Shown here piece after piece: positions 46,315-54,102 of a stretch of 64,000 nucleotides of DNA (the first letter of the stretch is position 1; every line of letters starts with the position of its first letter). The stretch covers positions 124,001 to 188,000 of the forward strand of contig NZ_NJIG01000010.1 of NCBI RefSeq assembly GCF_002209535.1, read 5' to 3'. The stretch is from Achromobacter marplatensis (GTDB taxonomy: Bacteria; Pseudomonadota; Gammaproteobacteria; Burkholderiales; Burkholderiaceae_B). Made by a program: the position numbers and the translations under genes. The notes under the pieces were generated by a model, which saw nothing but the letters and a program-made list of their open reading frames with translations, was not told the DNA's origin and ran no database searches.

Positions 46315-46812
46315 ATGTCCCCCGAGTCCCTCGCCGCTTTGCCCGAATCCGCCCAACGCGTGGCCCGTCTTCTGCTGGAGATCGGCCACGACAAGCCCGT
46401 CGTCGTCCTGCCTCAGTCGGGTAAGACCTCGGCGGAAGCGGCGGCGGGCCTGGGCTGCGAGGTGGCGCAGATCGCCAAGTCGATCATCTTCCGGCGGGCC
46501 TCCGATGACGTGCCGGTGCTGGTCATCGCCAGCGGCGCCAACCGCGTGGACGAGGCCAAGGTGGCCGAGCAGGTGGGGGCGTTGGCCAAGGCCGATGCCA
46601 AATTCGTGCGCGACAACACGGGTTACGCGATCGGGGGCGTCTGCCCCATCGGCCATGCCGTCAAACCGGTCATGCTGCTGGATGCCGATCTGTTCAATTA
46701 CGACAGCCTGTGGGCGGCCGCGGGCCATCCGCACGCCGTATTCAACCTGACGCCCCGGCAATTGGCGGACATGACCGGCGCGCCGGTCGTGGACGTCGCC
46801 CTGCGCGCCTGA
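46315..46812 (+). CDS. YbaK/ProX-family aminoacyl-tRNA deacylase
   Basis: A 165-residue editing-domain protein. It has the conserved Lys in 'EVAQIAKSIIFRR' and the 'NTGYAIGGVCPIGH' loop typical of YbaK and related free-standing trans-editing factors that hydrolyse mischarged tRNA. The exact tRNA target cannot be decided by eye. It is monocistronic and convergent with the ABC ATPase gene. Confidence 0.88.
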   Translation: MSPESLAALPESAQRVARLLLEIGHDKPVVVLPQSGKTSAEAAAGLGCEVAQIAKSIIFRRASDDVPVLVIASGANRVDEAKVAEQVGALAKADAKFVRDNTGYAIGGVCPIGHAVKPVMLLDADLFNYDSLWAAAGHPHAVFNLTPRQLADMTGAPVVDVALRA

Positions 46813-46854
46813 ATCCTCCCGCCCGAACGACCCGCGTCCGACGCATGGGCGTGG

Positions 46855-47652
46855 TCAGCGCGGGTGTTCGTCCAGCCCGTCGATCAGTACCTGCCGCAAG
46901 CCGCGCGAGCAGGCTTCCACCCGGCCCTGCACGCCATACACGGCGGCCAACGACGCTGGCGTGATCACGTCCGCGGGCGCACCCTCGGCGTGCAGCCGGC
47001 CGCTAGAGATCATCACGGCGCGGTCGGCGTGCTGCAACGCCACGTTCAGGTCATGCAGCACGATGATGCTGATCAGTCCGTGCTCTTGTGTTTCCTGTTT
47101 CAGCAGCCGCATCACATGGAACTGATAGTTCAGGTCCAGGGCGGACAGAGGCTCGTCCAGCAGCAGCACGCGCGGATGCCGGATCAGCGCTTGCGCCAGC
47201 CCCACCAGTTGCTTTTGCCCGCCGGACAGGGCGTCCAGGTAATGCAACGCCAGATGCGCGATGCCCAGCCGGTCCAGCAGGCGCTCGATGTCCGCCATGG
47301 CAACAGGCGGCGCCAGCGCGTCCTGCGTCGCCTTGGCCGCGACCAGCACCGATTCGAACACCCGCAGGTGTACGGCGGCGGGCAGGCTCTGCGGCAGATA
47401 GACCATGTGCCGGGCGCGTTCGCCCACGCCCAGCCGGGTCATGTCCTGGCCGTTCAGCAAGACGCTGCCTTGCCGCGTGCGGACCAGTCCGGCCAGCGCT
47501 TTCAGCAAGGTGGATTTTCCGCTGCCGTTCGGGCCCAGCAGGGCGGTCACGTGGCCCGGGGCAAGCGCCGGCACCGTCAGCGCGTGCAGCACGTCGCCGC
47601 GGCCATAGCCGGCGGTCAGCCCGTGGATGTCCAACGCGGCGTCGCGCGTCAT
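46855..47652 (-). CDS. Iron-siderophore/heme/B12-type ABC transporter ATPase (FecE-like)
   Basis: A 265-residue ATPase with Walker A 'GPNGSGKSTLLKALAGL', signature 'LSGGQKQLVGLAQALI', Walker B 'VLLLDEPLSALDL' and switch 'VLHDLNVAL'. The 'GSGKST' form and 'PADVITPASLAAVYGV' tail are typical of FepC/FecE/BtuD. The ATG at 47652 overlaps the permease stop (ATGA). It is the last gene of the run that begins at the tol genes. No binding protein gene is adjacent. Confidence 0.92.
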   Translation of the reverse strand: MTRDAALDIHGLTAGYGRGDVLHALTVPALAPGHVTALLGPNGSGKSTLLKALAGLVRTRQGSVLLNGQDMTRLGVGERARHMVYLPQSLPAAVHLRVFESVLVAAKATQDALAPPVAMADIERLLDRLGIAHLALHYLDALSGGQKQLVGLAQALIRHPRVLLLDEPLSALDLNYQFHVMRLLKQETQEHGLISIIVLHDLNVALQHADRAVMISSGRLHAEGAPADVITPASLAAVYGVQGRVEACSRGLRQVLIDGLDEHPR

Positions 47653-48692
47653 GGCAATTGCCGGCGCAACACCACCGCCACGAAAAAGGGGATGCCGACC
47701 AGCGCTGTCACGATGCCTACGGGCACCACCACGCCGGGCAGCAGGTTCTTTGAAACGACGGAAGCCAGCGACAGGATCAGCGCGCCGACGAGAGCGCTGC
47801 CGGGCAGATAGAAGCGGTGATCCTCGCCGAACAGCCGGCGTGCGATGTGCGGCGCCACCAGCCCGATGAATCCGATGGTGCCGACAAACGCCACGGCCAG
47901 CGCCGACAGCAGGCTGACGCGCGCCAGCGCCGCCACGCGCACCCGGCGCACGTCCACGCCGAAGCTGGCGGCGCGGTCTTCGCCCAGCCGCAGCGCCGTC
48001 AGCTTCCACGATTGGCGCATCGCCAGCGGCAAGGCGATCGCCACGGCCAGCGCCACGACGCCCGTCGTCGTCCAGTTGGACCGGGCCAGGCTGCCCATCG
48101 TCCAGAACACCAGGTTTTGCAGCGCTTCGGCGCTGGCCAGGAACTGCACCAGCGACACCAGGGCATTGAAAGTGAACACCATGGCGATGCCGAACAGCAC
48201 GACGCCCGACGTATTCATGCCGCTCCACCGGGCTACTGCATCCAGCAGCAAGGCCGCCACCAAGGCAAACAGGAACGCGTTGCCGGCGATCAGCCAGCCG
48301 CTGGGCACGCCCGGCAGCCCCAACTGCAGGACGATGGCCAGCGACGCGCCAAACGCGGCGGCGGACGATACGCCCAGCGTAAACGGGCTGGCCAGCGGAT
48401 TATTCAGGATGGTCTGCATTTCGGCGCCGGCCAGGCCCAGGGCCATGCCCACCAGGGCCGCCATCAGGGCGGAAGGCAGCCGGATGTCCCACACGATCAC
48501 GCGGTAGGTGGGGTCGGCGGAGGCGGGGGCGCTCAAGGTGCGCCACAGGTCGCCCCAGTGCAGGCCCGACGGGCCTACCGTGAAGTCGACCAGCAGCGCC
48601 ATGAAAATCGCCGCCAGCAGCAGGGCGAGTAGCCCTGCGCGGCGGCGCAGGATGTGCCGGTAGGCGCTGACCGCGCTTGCGGCGGGGAGCAT
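47649..48692 (-). CDS. FecCD-family ABC transporter permease
   Basis: A 347-residue permease with about nine to ten helices. FecCD marks are 'DIRLPSALMAALVGMALGLAGAEMQTILNNPLASPFTLGVSSAAAFGAS' region and 'FVGTIGFIGLVAPHIARRLFGEDHRFYLPGSALVGA'. It imports iron-chelate, heme or cobalamin. Its ATG at 48692 shares a base with the cpoB stop (TAATG), so it is translated directly behind the tol-pal-cpoB genes. Confidence 0.93.
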   Translation of the reverse strand: MLPAASAVSAYRHILRRRAGLLALLLAAIFMALLVDFTVGPSGLHWGDLWRTLSAPASADPTYRVIVWDIRLPSALMAALVGMALGLAGAEMQTILNNPLASPFTLGVSSAAAFGASLAIVLQLGLPGVPSGWLIAGNAFLFALVAALLLDAVARWSGMNTSGVVLFGIAMVFTFNALVSLVQFLASAEALQNLVFWTMGSLARSNWTTTGVVALAVAIALPLAMRQSWKLTALRLGEDRAASFGVDVRRVRVAALARVSLLSALAVAFVGTIGFIGLVAPHIARRLFGEDHRFYLPGSALVGALILSLASVVSKNLLPGVVVPVGIVTALVGIPFFVAVVLRRQLP

Positions 48693-49378
48693 TACTGCAG
48701 CAGTTGCAGGCGGCTCTTGGCGGTGGCCGCCGCCGGGGCGTTCGGATAGTCGCGAACAATGCGCTGCAGCGACGCTTTGGCGCCGGCGCGGTTGTTCAGT
48801 TCGATCTGGCCGCCGGCGATGATCAGCAGGGCGTCCGGCGCCCGGGCGTTCTCGGGCGACTTCTGAACCATGCTGGTCAGTTGCTCGATGGCGCCCTTGA
48901 AGTCCTTCATGCCGTAGCGGCTGCTGCCCAGGTAGAACAGCGCGCTGGGGGCCAACTGGCTGTTCGGGTAGAGCGAAGTGAAGGCGGCCAGCGATTCGGC
49001 GGCGTCCTTGTACTGGCCCTTGCGGAACAGATCCATCGCGCCGTCATAGGCGGCTTGCTCTTGCGGGTCGCCTGCGGCGGTGCCCGGGGGATTCGTGCCG
49101 CTGGGCGCGCCCGGCTTGGCGCTGGGCTGCTGGCGCGATACCAGTTCCAGCTGGTCGCGCAACTGCGCTACTTCTTGCTGCAGGGATTGAATCTGGTCGG
49201 CCAATTGCAGCTTGGCGCGTTGGCTTTGCTCGTTCTGCTGCTGAACCTGCTGGCGCAAATCCAGGATGGCCTTACGGGCTTCATCATCGGAAAAAGCGTG
49301 AGCGGGCGCCGTCAGGGCCGCAAGCACCAGGCCAGTGGCCACAATCAGAGGACGCAGGGACAGAACGTTATCGCGCAT
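48692..49378 (-). CDS. cpoB: Tol-Pal-associated CpoB/YbgF protein
   Basis: A 228-residue periplasmic protein with a Sec signal (about residues 1-28, ending TAPAHA), an N-terminal trimerising coiled coil (about 32-82, 'ARKAILDLRQQVQQQNEQSQ', 'QSLQQEVAQLRDQLELV'), a Pro/Gly linker and a C-terminal TPR domain (about 105-228, 'YDGAMDLFRKGQYKDAAESL', 'LFYLGSSRYGMKDF'). CpoB coordinates Tol-Pal with peptidoglycan synthesis during constriction. The start at 49378 fits the signal peptide; a TTG 24 bp upstream is less likely. Confidence 0.93.
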   Translation of the reverse strand: MRDNVLSLRPLIVATGLVLAALTAPAHAFSDDEARKAILDLRQQVQQQNEQSQRAKLQLADQIQSLQQEVAQLRDQLELVSRQQPSAKPGAPSGTNPPGTAAGDPQEQAAYDGAMDLFRKGQYKDAAESLAAFTSLYPNSQLAPSALFYLGSSRYGMKDFKGAIEQLTSMVQKSPENARAPDALLIIAGGQIELNNRAGAKASLQRIVRDYPNAPAAATAKSRLQLLQ

Positions 49379-49394
49379 GAATATTCCCGGGTAT

Positions 49395-49433
49395 AAAAAC
49401 AAACGTCGGGACGGCCGGCTGACCGTCCCGACG
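49395..49433 (-). terminator. Terminator-like hairpin between pal and cpoB
   Basis: A perfect 11-bp stem CGTCGGGACGG/CCGTCCCGACG (49404-49414 and 49423-49433) with an 8-base loop; on the minus strand it is followed by TTTGTTTTT (49395-49403). It lies after the pal stop and would lower expression of cpoB and the ABC genes relative to pal. Confidence 0.7.
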
Positions 49434-49464
49434 CGTGGTAGGGCTCTTGGACTATACGAAAATC

Positions 49465-49965
49465 TTAACGCAGATAGTTGATATCGGCGCGGCGGTTTTC
49501 AGCAAAGTCGGCTTCCGACGTACCCGTCGATTTCGGCTTTTCTTTGCCGAAGCTGATGGTTTCGATCTGGTTGTCGCTGACGCCCAGCAGGGTCATCATG
49601 CGACGCACGGCGTCTGCACGACGCTGGCCCAGGGCCAGGTTGTACTCAGCACCGCCGCGTTCGTCGGTGTTGCCTTCGATCTTGACCTTCTGCTGCTGGT
49701 GCGAAGCCAGGTAGCGGGCGTGGGTTTCGACCAAGCCGCGGTACTGGTCCGACACGGTGTAGCTGTCGAAATCAAAGTACACCGAGCGCTGTTGCGCCAG
49801 GATGCTTTGGGGGTTAAAGGGATCAAGGATCTGGCCTGAACCAGCTGATCCTTGGCCTGCGCCTCCGCCCTGACCCGCTTTATCGTCGAGAGGGACGGAG
49901 CTGCAAGCTGCCAGGGTGGCAGCCAGAGCGGCGATGGTTAGGCTTTTGGCAATGCGCGACTTCAT
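49465..49965 (-). CDS. pal: Peptidoglycan-associated lipoprotein Pal
   Basis: A 166-residue outer-membrane lipoprotein (lipobox LAAC, Cys21) with a Gly/Ser linker and an OmpA-like domain (about residues 60-166): 'VYFDFDSYTVSDQYRGLVETHARYL', 'GNTDERGGAEYNLALGQRRADAV' and 'SFGKEKP'. It anchors the outer membrane to peptidoglycan and binds TolB. AAGGA lies upstream of the ATG at 49965. It is 31 bp downstream of tolB. Confidence 0.96.
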   Translation of the reverse strand: MKSRIAKSLTIAALAATLAACSSVPLDDKAGQGGGAGQGSAGSGQILDPFNPQSILAQQRSVYFDFDSYTVSDQYRGLVETHARYLASHQQQKVKIEGNTDERGGAEYNLALGQRRADAVRRMMTLLGVSDNQIETISFGKEKPKSTGTSEADFAENRRADINYLR

Positions 49966-49996
49966 GATAGTTCCTTTGCAAAGAGAGTCACACGTG

Positions 49997-51325
49997 TTAT
50001 CGGGTAAATGGGCCCCAAGTCGGTTCACGTATTTCCCCGTTCAGTACCGAAAGCGTCTGCCGTACGCGGCCATCGCTCGAAACACCCGCAAGTACGCTAC
50101 GTCCATTTTGGATGGCGGCGTAAAGGACTTGCATGCCATTCGGCGCGAAACTTGGCGACTGATCGTCACGACCATCAGTGATCAAGGATTCGGAGCCTGA
50201 GGACAGGTTCAACGACGCGATTCGAAACGCGCCGTCGCGTCTTGCAACGTACAGCAGCGTCGATCCATCGGGGGAAATTCGGGGTGATATGTTGTAACCA
50301 CCATTAAACGTGAGGCGGCGTGCTTCGCCACCTGTCGAGCCGGTCTGATAGATTTGCGGCCCGCCGCTGCGGTCACTCGTAAAGATAATGGAAGCACCGT
50401 CTGGCGTAAAGGTCGGTTCGGTGTCAATCCCGGGAGAACGCGTAACTCGGCTGGGATTGGACCCGTCGGACGCGCCAACGATGTAAATTTGCGACAAACC
50501 GTCACGCGTCAACGCCACGGCCAGCTTGGAGCCGTCAGGCGACCAGGCGGGAGCGCTGTTGTTGCCCTTGAAGTTGGCGACAGGCACGCGGGCGCTGGTG
50601 GCCAGAGTGTGCACGTAGACGACCGGCTTGCCGGACTCAAAGCTCACGTAGGCCAGCTTGGCGCCATCGGGCGACCAGGACGGCGAGATGATGGGCTCGC
50701 GCGAACGCAGGGCCACTTGCGGGTTTTGCCCGTCAGCATCGGCCACTTGCAGTTCGTAGGTGGCGCCCTTCTTCAGCACGTAAGCGATACGGGTCGAGAA
50801 CACGCCGCGAACGCCGGTGATCTTCTCGTAGATGCGGTCGGCGATCTGGTGGGCCACGCGGCGCAGTTCCTGCTCGGTGCCCGAGAAAGCCACGCCGTCC
50901 AATTGCCCCTTCTTGACCGTGTCGGCCAGGCGGTAGCGCACGTCGTAGCGGCCATCGGCGCCACGGGTGATGCTGCCATAAGCCAGGAAGTCGGCGCCTT
51001 TGCCGCGCCAATCGTCATGGGCGATGGGCGAGTCGACGTTCAGGCCGGAGCCGGCGGCGTTGATCAGGCGGAACTGGCCCGTACGGGTCAGGTCGGCACG
51101 GATCACTTCAGCCAGGGCGCGGCCGTGGGTGTCGTCCACCGCGAAATCGGCGATGGCTACGGGGTACTGGGTTGCGCCAGTACCGGAAATATCAACGCGC
51201 AACTGGGCATGGACCGGTTTCATTGCCATCAGGCAGGCCAGCGTAAGCATCAGCAAGCCGAGTCCATACGATCGCCAGAGAGCGAGGAGGGAGCCTCGTC
51301 GGCTATAAGCGGGAGTCATATTCAT
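49997..51325 (-). CDS. tolB: Tol-Pal system beta-propeller protein TolB
   Basis: A 442-residue periplasmic protein: a signal with a rather long n-region (cleavage near KPVHA-QLRVD), an N-terminal domain (about residues 45-170, 'YPVAIADFAVDD') and a six-bladed propeller whose blades show 'SPSWSPDGAKLAYVSFESGKP', 'APAWSPDGSKLAVALT', 'EPTFTPDGASIIFTSDRSGGPQIY' and 'SPRISPDGSTLLYVA'. It links Pal to TolA. ATGs at 51325 and 51319 both lie near AGGAG; 51325 is given. It is 10 bp from tolA. Confidence 0.95.
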   Translation of the reverse strand: MNMTPAYSRRGSLLALWRSYGLGLLMLTLACLMAMKPVHAQLRVDISGTGATQYPVAIADFAVDDTHGRALAEVIRADLTRTGQFRLINAAGSGLNVDSPIAHDDWRGKGADFLAYGSITRGADGRYDVRYRLADTVKKGQLDGVAFSGTEQELRRVAHQIADRIYEKITGVRGVFSTRIAYVLKKGATYELQVADADGQNPQVALRSREPIISPSWSPDGAKLAYVSFESGKPVVYVHTLATSARVPVANFKGNNSAPAWSPDGSKLAVALTRDGLSQIYIVGASDGSNPSRVTRSPGIDTEPTFTPDGASIIFTSDRSGGPQIYQTGSTGGEARRLTFNGGYNISPRISPDGSTLLYVARRDGAFRIASLNLSSGSESLITDGRDDQSPSFAPNGMQVLYAAIQNGRSVLAGVSSDGRVRQTLSVLNGEIREPTWGPFTR

Positions 51326-51335
51326 CAATCTCCTG

Positions 51336-52439
51336 TCAATCATACATTTTGTGCACTACGTCAATGAACTTTTCGTAGCTGCCCGTGGAGGGCTTCGGGA
51401 AGGGGTTGCAGCGGCGGATACCGGTCTCGACCGCACGGTCGAACGCCGGATTGCCAGAGGATTCGGTCAGCGAAACGCCGTTAACCTTCCCGTCAGTACC
51501 TAACTGTACCCGGTATTGTGCGGTCGGATTCCCGGAGCCGCTGCGGGGCGGCGGCTGATAAGCCACGCCCGGAAGAATGCACGCGCGCACCTTGGCGGCA
51601 TAGCCGTTGTCGCGTCCGCCGCCTGCCTGGTTGCGGTCGGCCGTGCCGCCGGGGATGCCTGCGGCGCCCAGTGCATCGTTGCGGAACGCATCCTTCAAGG
51701 CCTTGTCCGCGGCCGCCTTCTTGGCGGCGGCAGCCTTCTCGGCGGCGGCCTTTTCAGCCGCGGCCTTATCGGCAGCCGCTTTCTCGGCGGCAGCCTTGTC
51801 GGCAGCAGCCTTTTCCGCGGCGGCCTTCTTGGCAGCGTCGTCCTTGGCCTTCTTTTCGGCGGCGGCCTTGTCGGCAGCGGCTTTCTCTGCCGCAGCCTTG
51901 TCAGCCGCGGCTTTCTCGGCAGCCGCCTTCTCGGCAGCCTGGCGTTCCTGCTCCAGGCGCTTCTTTTCCTTCAATTCAGCCTGCTTGCGCTCTTCTTCCA
52001 GGCGCGCCTTTTCCTTGGCCGCTTCAGCGGCCTGGCGTGCCTTCTCTTCCTGTTCGCGCTTCTTCTTGGCTTCCTGGATCGCGATCTCGGGATCCACTTC
52101 CTCGGTCTTGGGCTGAACCTCGGGTTCAGGCTTGGGCGGAGGAGGGGGAGGCGGCGGCGGCTCGGGGGCCTTTTCAGGCTCCGGCTTGGGCTCGGGCTTG
52201 GGGGCCGGCTTGGGCTGTTCGGGCTGGGGCGTGGGCGGCGGGGAGACGGGCGAATTGCCGTCGGCCCAAAGCTGAACCTCGACGGGGCCGGGGGCCTCCG
52301 TGCGCCAGCTCACGCCAAAGATCAAGGCGACCAGCAGCAGCAAATGCACCGCCACGGCCAGAATGAGCGCATTCCGGTTGTCGTTGTTGGGCGGGGTGGC
52401 CGGCGGGCCGCTGCGGTGTCGAATTATGGGTGGCGTCAT
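51336..52439 (-). CDS. tolA: Tol-Pal energy transducer TolA
   Basis: A 367-residue inner-membrane protein that spans the periplasm. It has one N-terminal helix (about residues 24-43, after a short cytosolic leader), a Pro-rich stretch (about 67-110), a long Ala/Lys/Glu helical domain (about 118-250) and a compact C-terminal domain (about 275-367, 'YAAKVRACILPGVAYQPPP', 'VQLGTDGKVNGVSLTESSGN', 'AFDRAVETGIRRCNPFP'). The C-terminal domain binds TolB/Pal and is the docking point for phages and colicins in relatives. Confidence 0.96.
   Translation of the reverse strand: MTPPIIRHRSGPPATPPNNDNRNALILAVAVHLLLLVALIFGVSWRTEAPGPVEVQLWADGNSPVSPPPTPQPEQPKPAPKPEPKPEPEKAPEPPPPPPPPPKPEPEVQPKTEEVDPEIAIQEAKKKREQEEKARQAAEAAKEKARLEEERKQAELKEKKRLEQERQAAEKAAAEKAAADKAAAEKAAADKAAAEKKAKDDAAKKAAAEKAAADKAAAEKAAADKAAAEKAAAEKAAAAKKAAADKALKDAFRNDALGAAGIPGGTADRNQAGGGRDNGYAAKVRACILPGVAYQPPPRSGSGNPTAQYRVQLGTDGKVNGVSLTESSGNPAFDRAVETGIRRCNPFPKPSTGSYEKFIDVVHKMYD
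51702..51938 (-). repeat. Ala/Lys/Glu/Asp repeats in the TolA helical domain
   Basis: Residues 168-246 of TolA are runs of AAAEK and AAADK five-residue units, interrupted once by 'KKAKDDAAK'. The units are near-identical at DNA level, so unit number may vary between strains by slippage. Confidence 0.85.
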
Positions 52440-52478
52440 GGGCGTTGCATGCCGGGCAAGCCGGCGGAAGGCGTCGCG

Positions 52479-52940
52479 TTAGCGTTTTTTCGCGGATGCG
52501 GGCTGGGAAGCGCCGGCGGCGGACTGGTCCACCAGCAGGCCCAGGCGGGTGATGCCGTTGGTGCGCAGTTCGTCCATCACCTTCACGACCGTCTCGTAGG
52601 GCACCTTGCCGTCGGCGGCGATGACCACCGGCGTTTCCGCGGTAATGCGCGAGCGCACTTGCGCCACCAGCTCGGGGCGGGCGATGTCCTGCATCGTGGC
52701 GCCGGGTTCGCGCATGCGCAGGGCGATCTTGCCGTCTTCCGAAATTTGGACTTCCAGCGGTTTCACGGGCACGTCCGATGCCGCGCCGACCGAAGGCAGC
52801 TGGATCAGCCCGGGCGTGATCAGGGGCGCGGTCACCATGAAGATGACCAGCAGCACCAGCATCACGTCGATGTACGGCACCACGTTGATGTCGGCCTTCA
52901 TGCGGCGGCCGGACCTGCCGCGTGAGCTTACCGAGGGCAT
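52479..52940 (-). CDS. tolR: Tol-Pal system protein TolR (ExbD family)
   Basis: A 153-residue protein with one N-terminal helix (about residues 18-40) carrying the proton-path Asp in 'INVVPYIDVMLVLLVIFMVT', and a periplasmic domain ('VIAADGKVPYETVVKVMDELRTNGITRLGLLVD' region). A short basic cytosolic leader precedes the helix. Its ATG overlaps the tolQ stop (TAATG). It works with TolQ to energise TolA. Confidence 0.96.
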   Translation of the reverse strand: MPSVSSRGRSGRRMKADINVVPYIDVMLVLLVIFMVTAPLITPGLIQLPSVGAASDVPVKPLEVQISEDGKIALRMREPGATMQDIARPELVAQVRSRITAETPVVIAADGKVPYETVVKVMDELRTNGITRLGLLVDQSAAGASQPASAKKR

Positions 52941-53620
52941 TAGCGCACCTGCCGTTGCAGAATGTTCAGGAATTCGTCGACGAAGCTGTCGAAACGGATC
53001 GAGATGCGATCGATGTCATTCGTGAAGCGGTTGTAGGCGACCACGGCCGGGATGGCGGCGAACAGGCCGATCGCGGTGGCGATCAGGGCTTCCGCGATAC
53101 CGGGGGCCACCGAGGCCAGCGTGGCCTGCTGCATGTTCGACAGGCCGATGAAGGCGTGCATGATCCCCCAGACCGTGCCCAGCAGGCCGATGTAGGGCGA
53201 TACCGAGCCGGCCGATGCCAGAAAGTTCAGGTGCGATTCCAGCGAATCCATTTCGCGCTGGTAGGCGGCGCGCATGGCGCGGCGCGGGCCGTCCAGCAGG
53301 GCGGTGGCGTCGCCGGCCGAGTTGCCGCGGCGGGCCTTCAGGAATTCGGTCATGCCGGCATCGAAGATGCGGGCAAGGGCGCCCTGTTCGTCGCGGCGCG
53401 AGGCCACGGCCTGTTGCAGCATGGACAGGTCGCCGCCCGACCAGAAGTCGTCTTCAAAGCGGCGGGTCTGGGTATGGGCGCGCTTGATGGCAAGGCGCTT
53501 GGAGAAAATGTAGGTCCAGGACATGATCGAGATGCCCAACAGCATCAGCATGATCAGCTGGACCGGCACGCTGGCGTGCGAAATCAACGAAAGCAACGAC
53601 ATGTCGCTGGTGGCTTGCAT
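52940..53620 (-). CDS. tolQ: Tol-Pal system protein TolQ (ExbB/MotA family)
   Basis: A 226-residue three-helix protein: helix 1 at about residues 16-38 ('VPVQLIMLMLLGISIMSWTYIF'), and helices 2 and 3 in the conserved C-terminal half ('SPYIGLLGTVWGIMHAFIGL', 'IAEALIATAIGLFAAIPAVVAYN'). With TolR it forms the proton channel driving TolA. The ATG at 53620 lies 2 bp after the ybgC stop. Confidence 0.96.
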   Translation of the reverse strand: MQATSDMSLLSLISHASVPVQLIMLMLLGISIMSWTYIFSKRLAIKRAHTQTRRFEDDFWSGGDLSMLQQAVASRRDEQGALARIFDAGMTEFLKARRGNSAGDATALLDGPRRAMRAAYQREMDSLESHLNFLASAGSVSPYIGLLGTVWGIMHAFIGLSNMQQATLASVAPGIAEALIATAIGLFAAIPAVVAYNRFTNDIDRISIRFDSFVDEFLNILQRQVR

Positions 53621-53622
53621 GG

Positions 53623-54045
53623 TTATTCCTGAATGGATTCCAGTTTGGCGCGGACGTCGGCCGGCAGTTCCGCCGGCCGCATGTTCACGGCATCGACGCA
53701 ACAGACTTGGATGTTGCCTTCGGCAAGCAGTTCCCCGTCGCGTTCCGCGCGCTGCGCGAAGTGTATCGAAGCGCGGCCCAGTTTGGTGACTCGGCTGCGT
53801 ATGGTAAGCAAATCGTCCAGTCTGGCCGGCTTGCGGTAAGACATGTCCAAGGAGCGGACAACGAATAAACGCTGCTCGCTCGCGGCCAGCCCGGACTGGT
53901 TGACTCCCAGGTTGCGCAGCCATTCGGTGCGTGCGCGTTCCAGGAATTTCAAGTAGTTAGCGTAGAAAACCACCCCGCCCGCATCCGTGTCTTCGTAGTA
54001 GACACGGACTTGCAGGAGGGATTCGGCGGACTTCAGATCGGTCAC
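53623..54045 (-). CDS. ybgC: Acyl-CoA thioesterase YbgC
   Basis: A 140-residue hot-dog thioesterase with the active Asp in 'RVYYEDTDAGGVVFYANYLKFLERARTEWLR'-type motif. In E. coli it binds acyl carrier protein and phospholipid enzymes and is the first gene of the tol operon, as here. It is 57 bp downstream of proS on the same strand. Confidence 0.94.
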   Translation of the reverse strand: MTDLKSAESLLQVRVYYEDTDAGGVVFYANYLKFLERARTEWLRNLGVNQSGLAASEQRLFVVRSLDMSYRKPARLDDLLTIRSRVTKLGRASIHFAQRAERDGELLAEGNIQVCCVDAVNMRPAELPADVRAKLESIQE

Positions 54046-54102
54046 GATACGGATAGGGAGTGATGCGGGTCGGGACGCGAAAAGTCCGTACTAGCTATAA
54101 GG

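Noticed and set aside
51702-51938. Short regular repeats that could be mistaken for a CRISPR array or other repeat element.
   Set aside because: They are in-frame Ala/Lys/Glu codon repeats of the TolA helical domain with no unique spacers.
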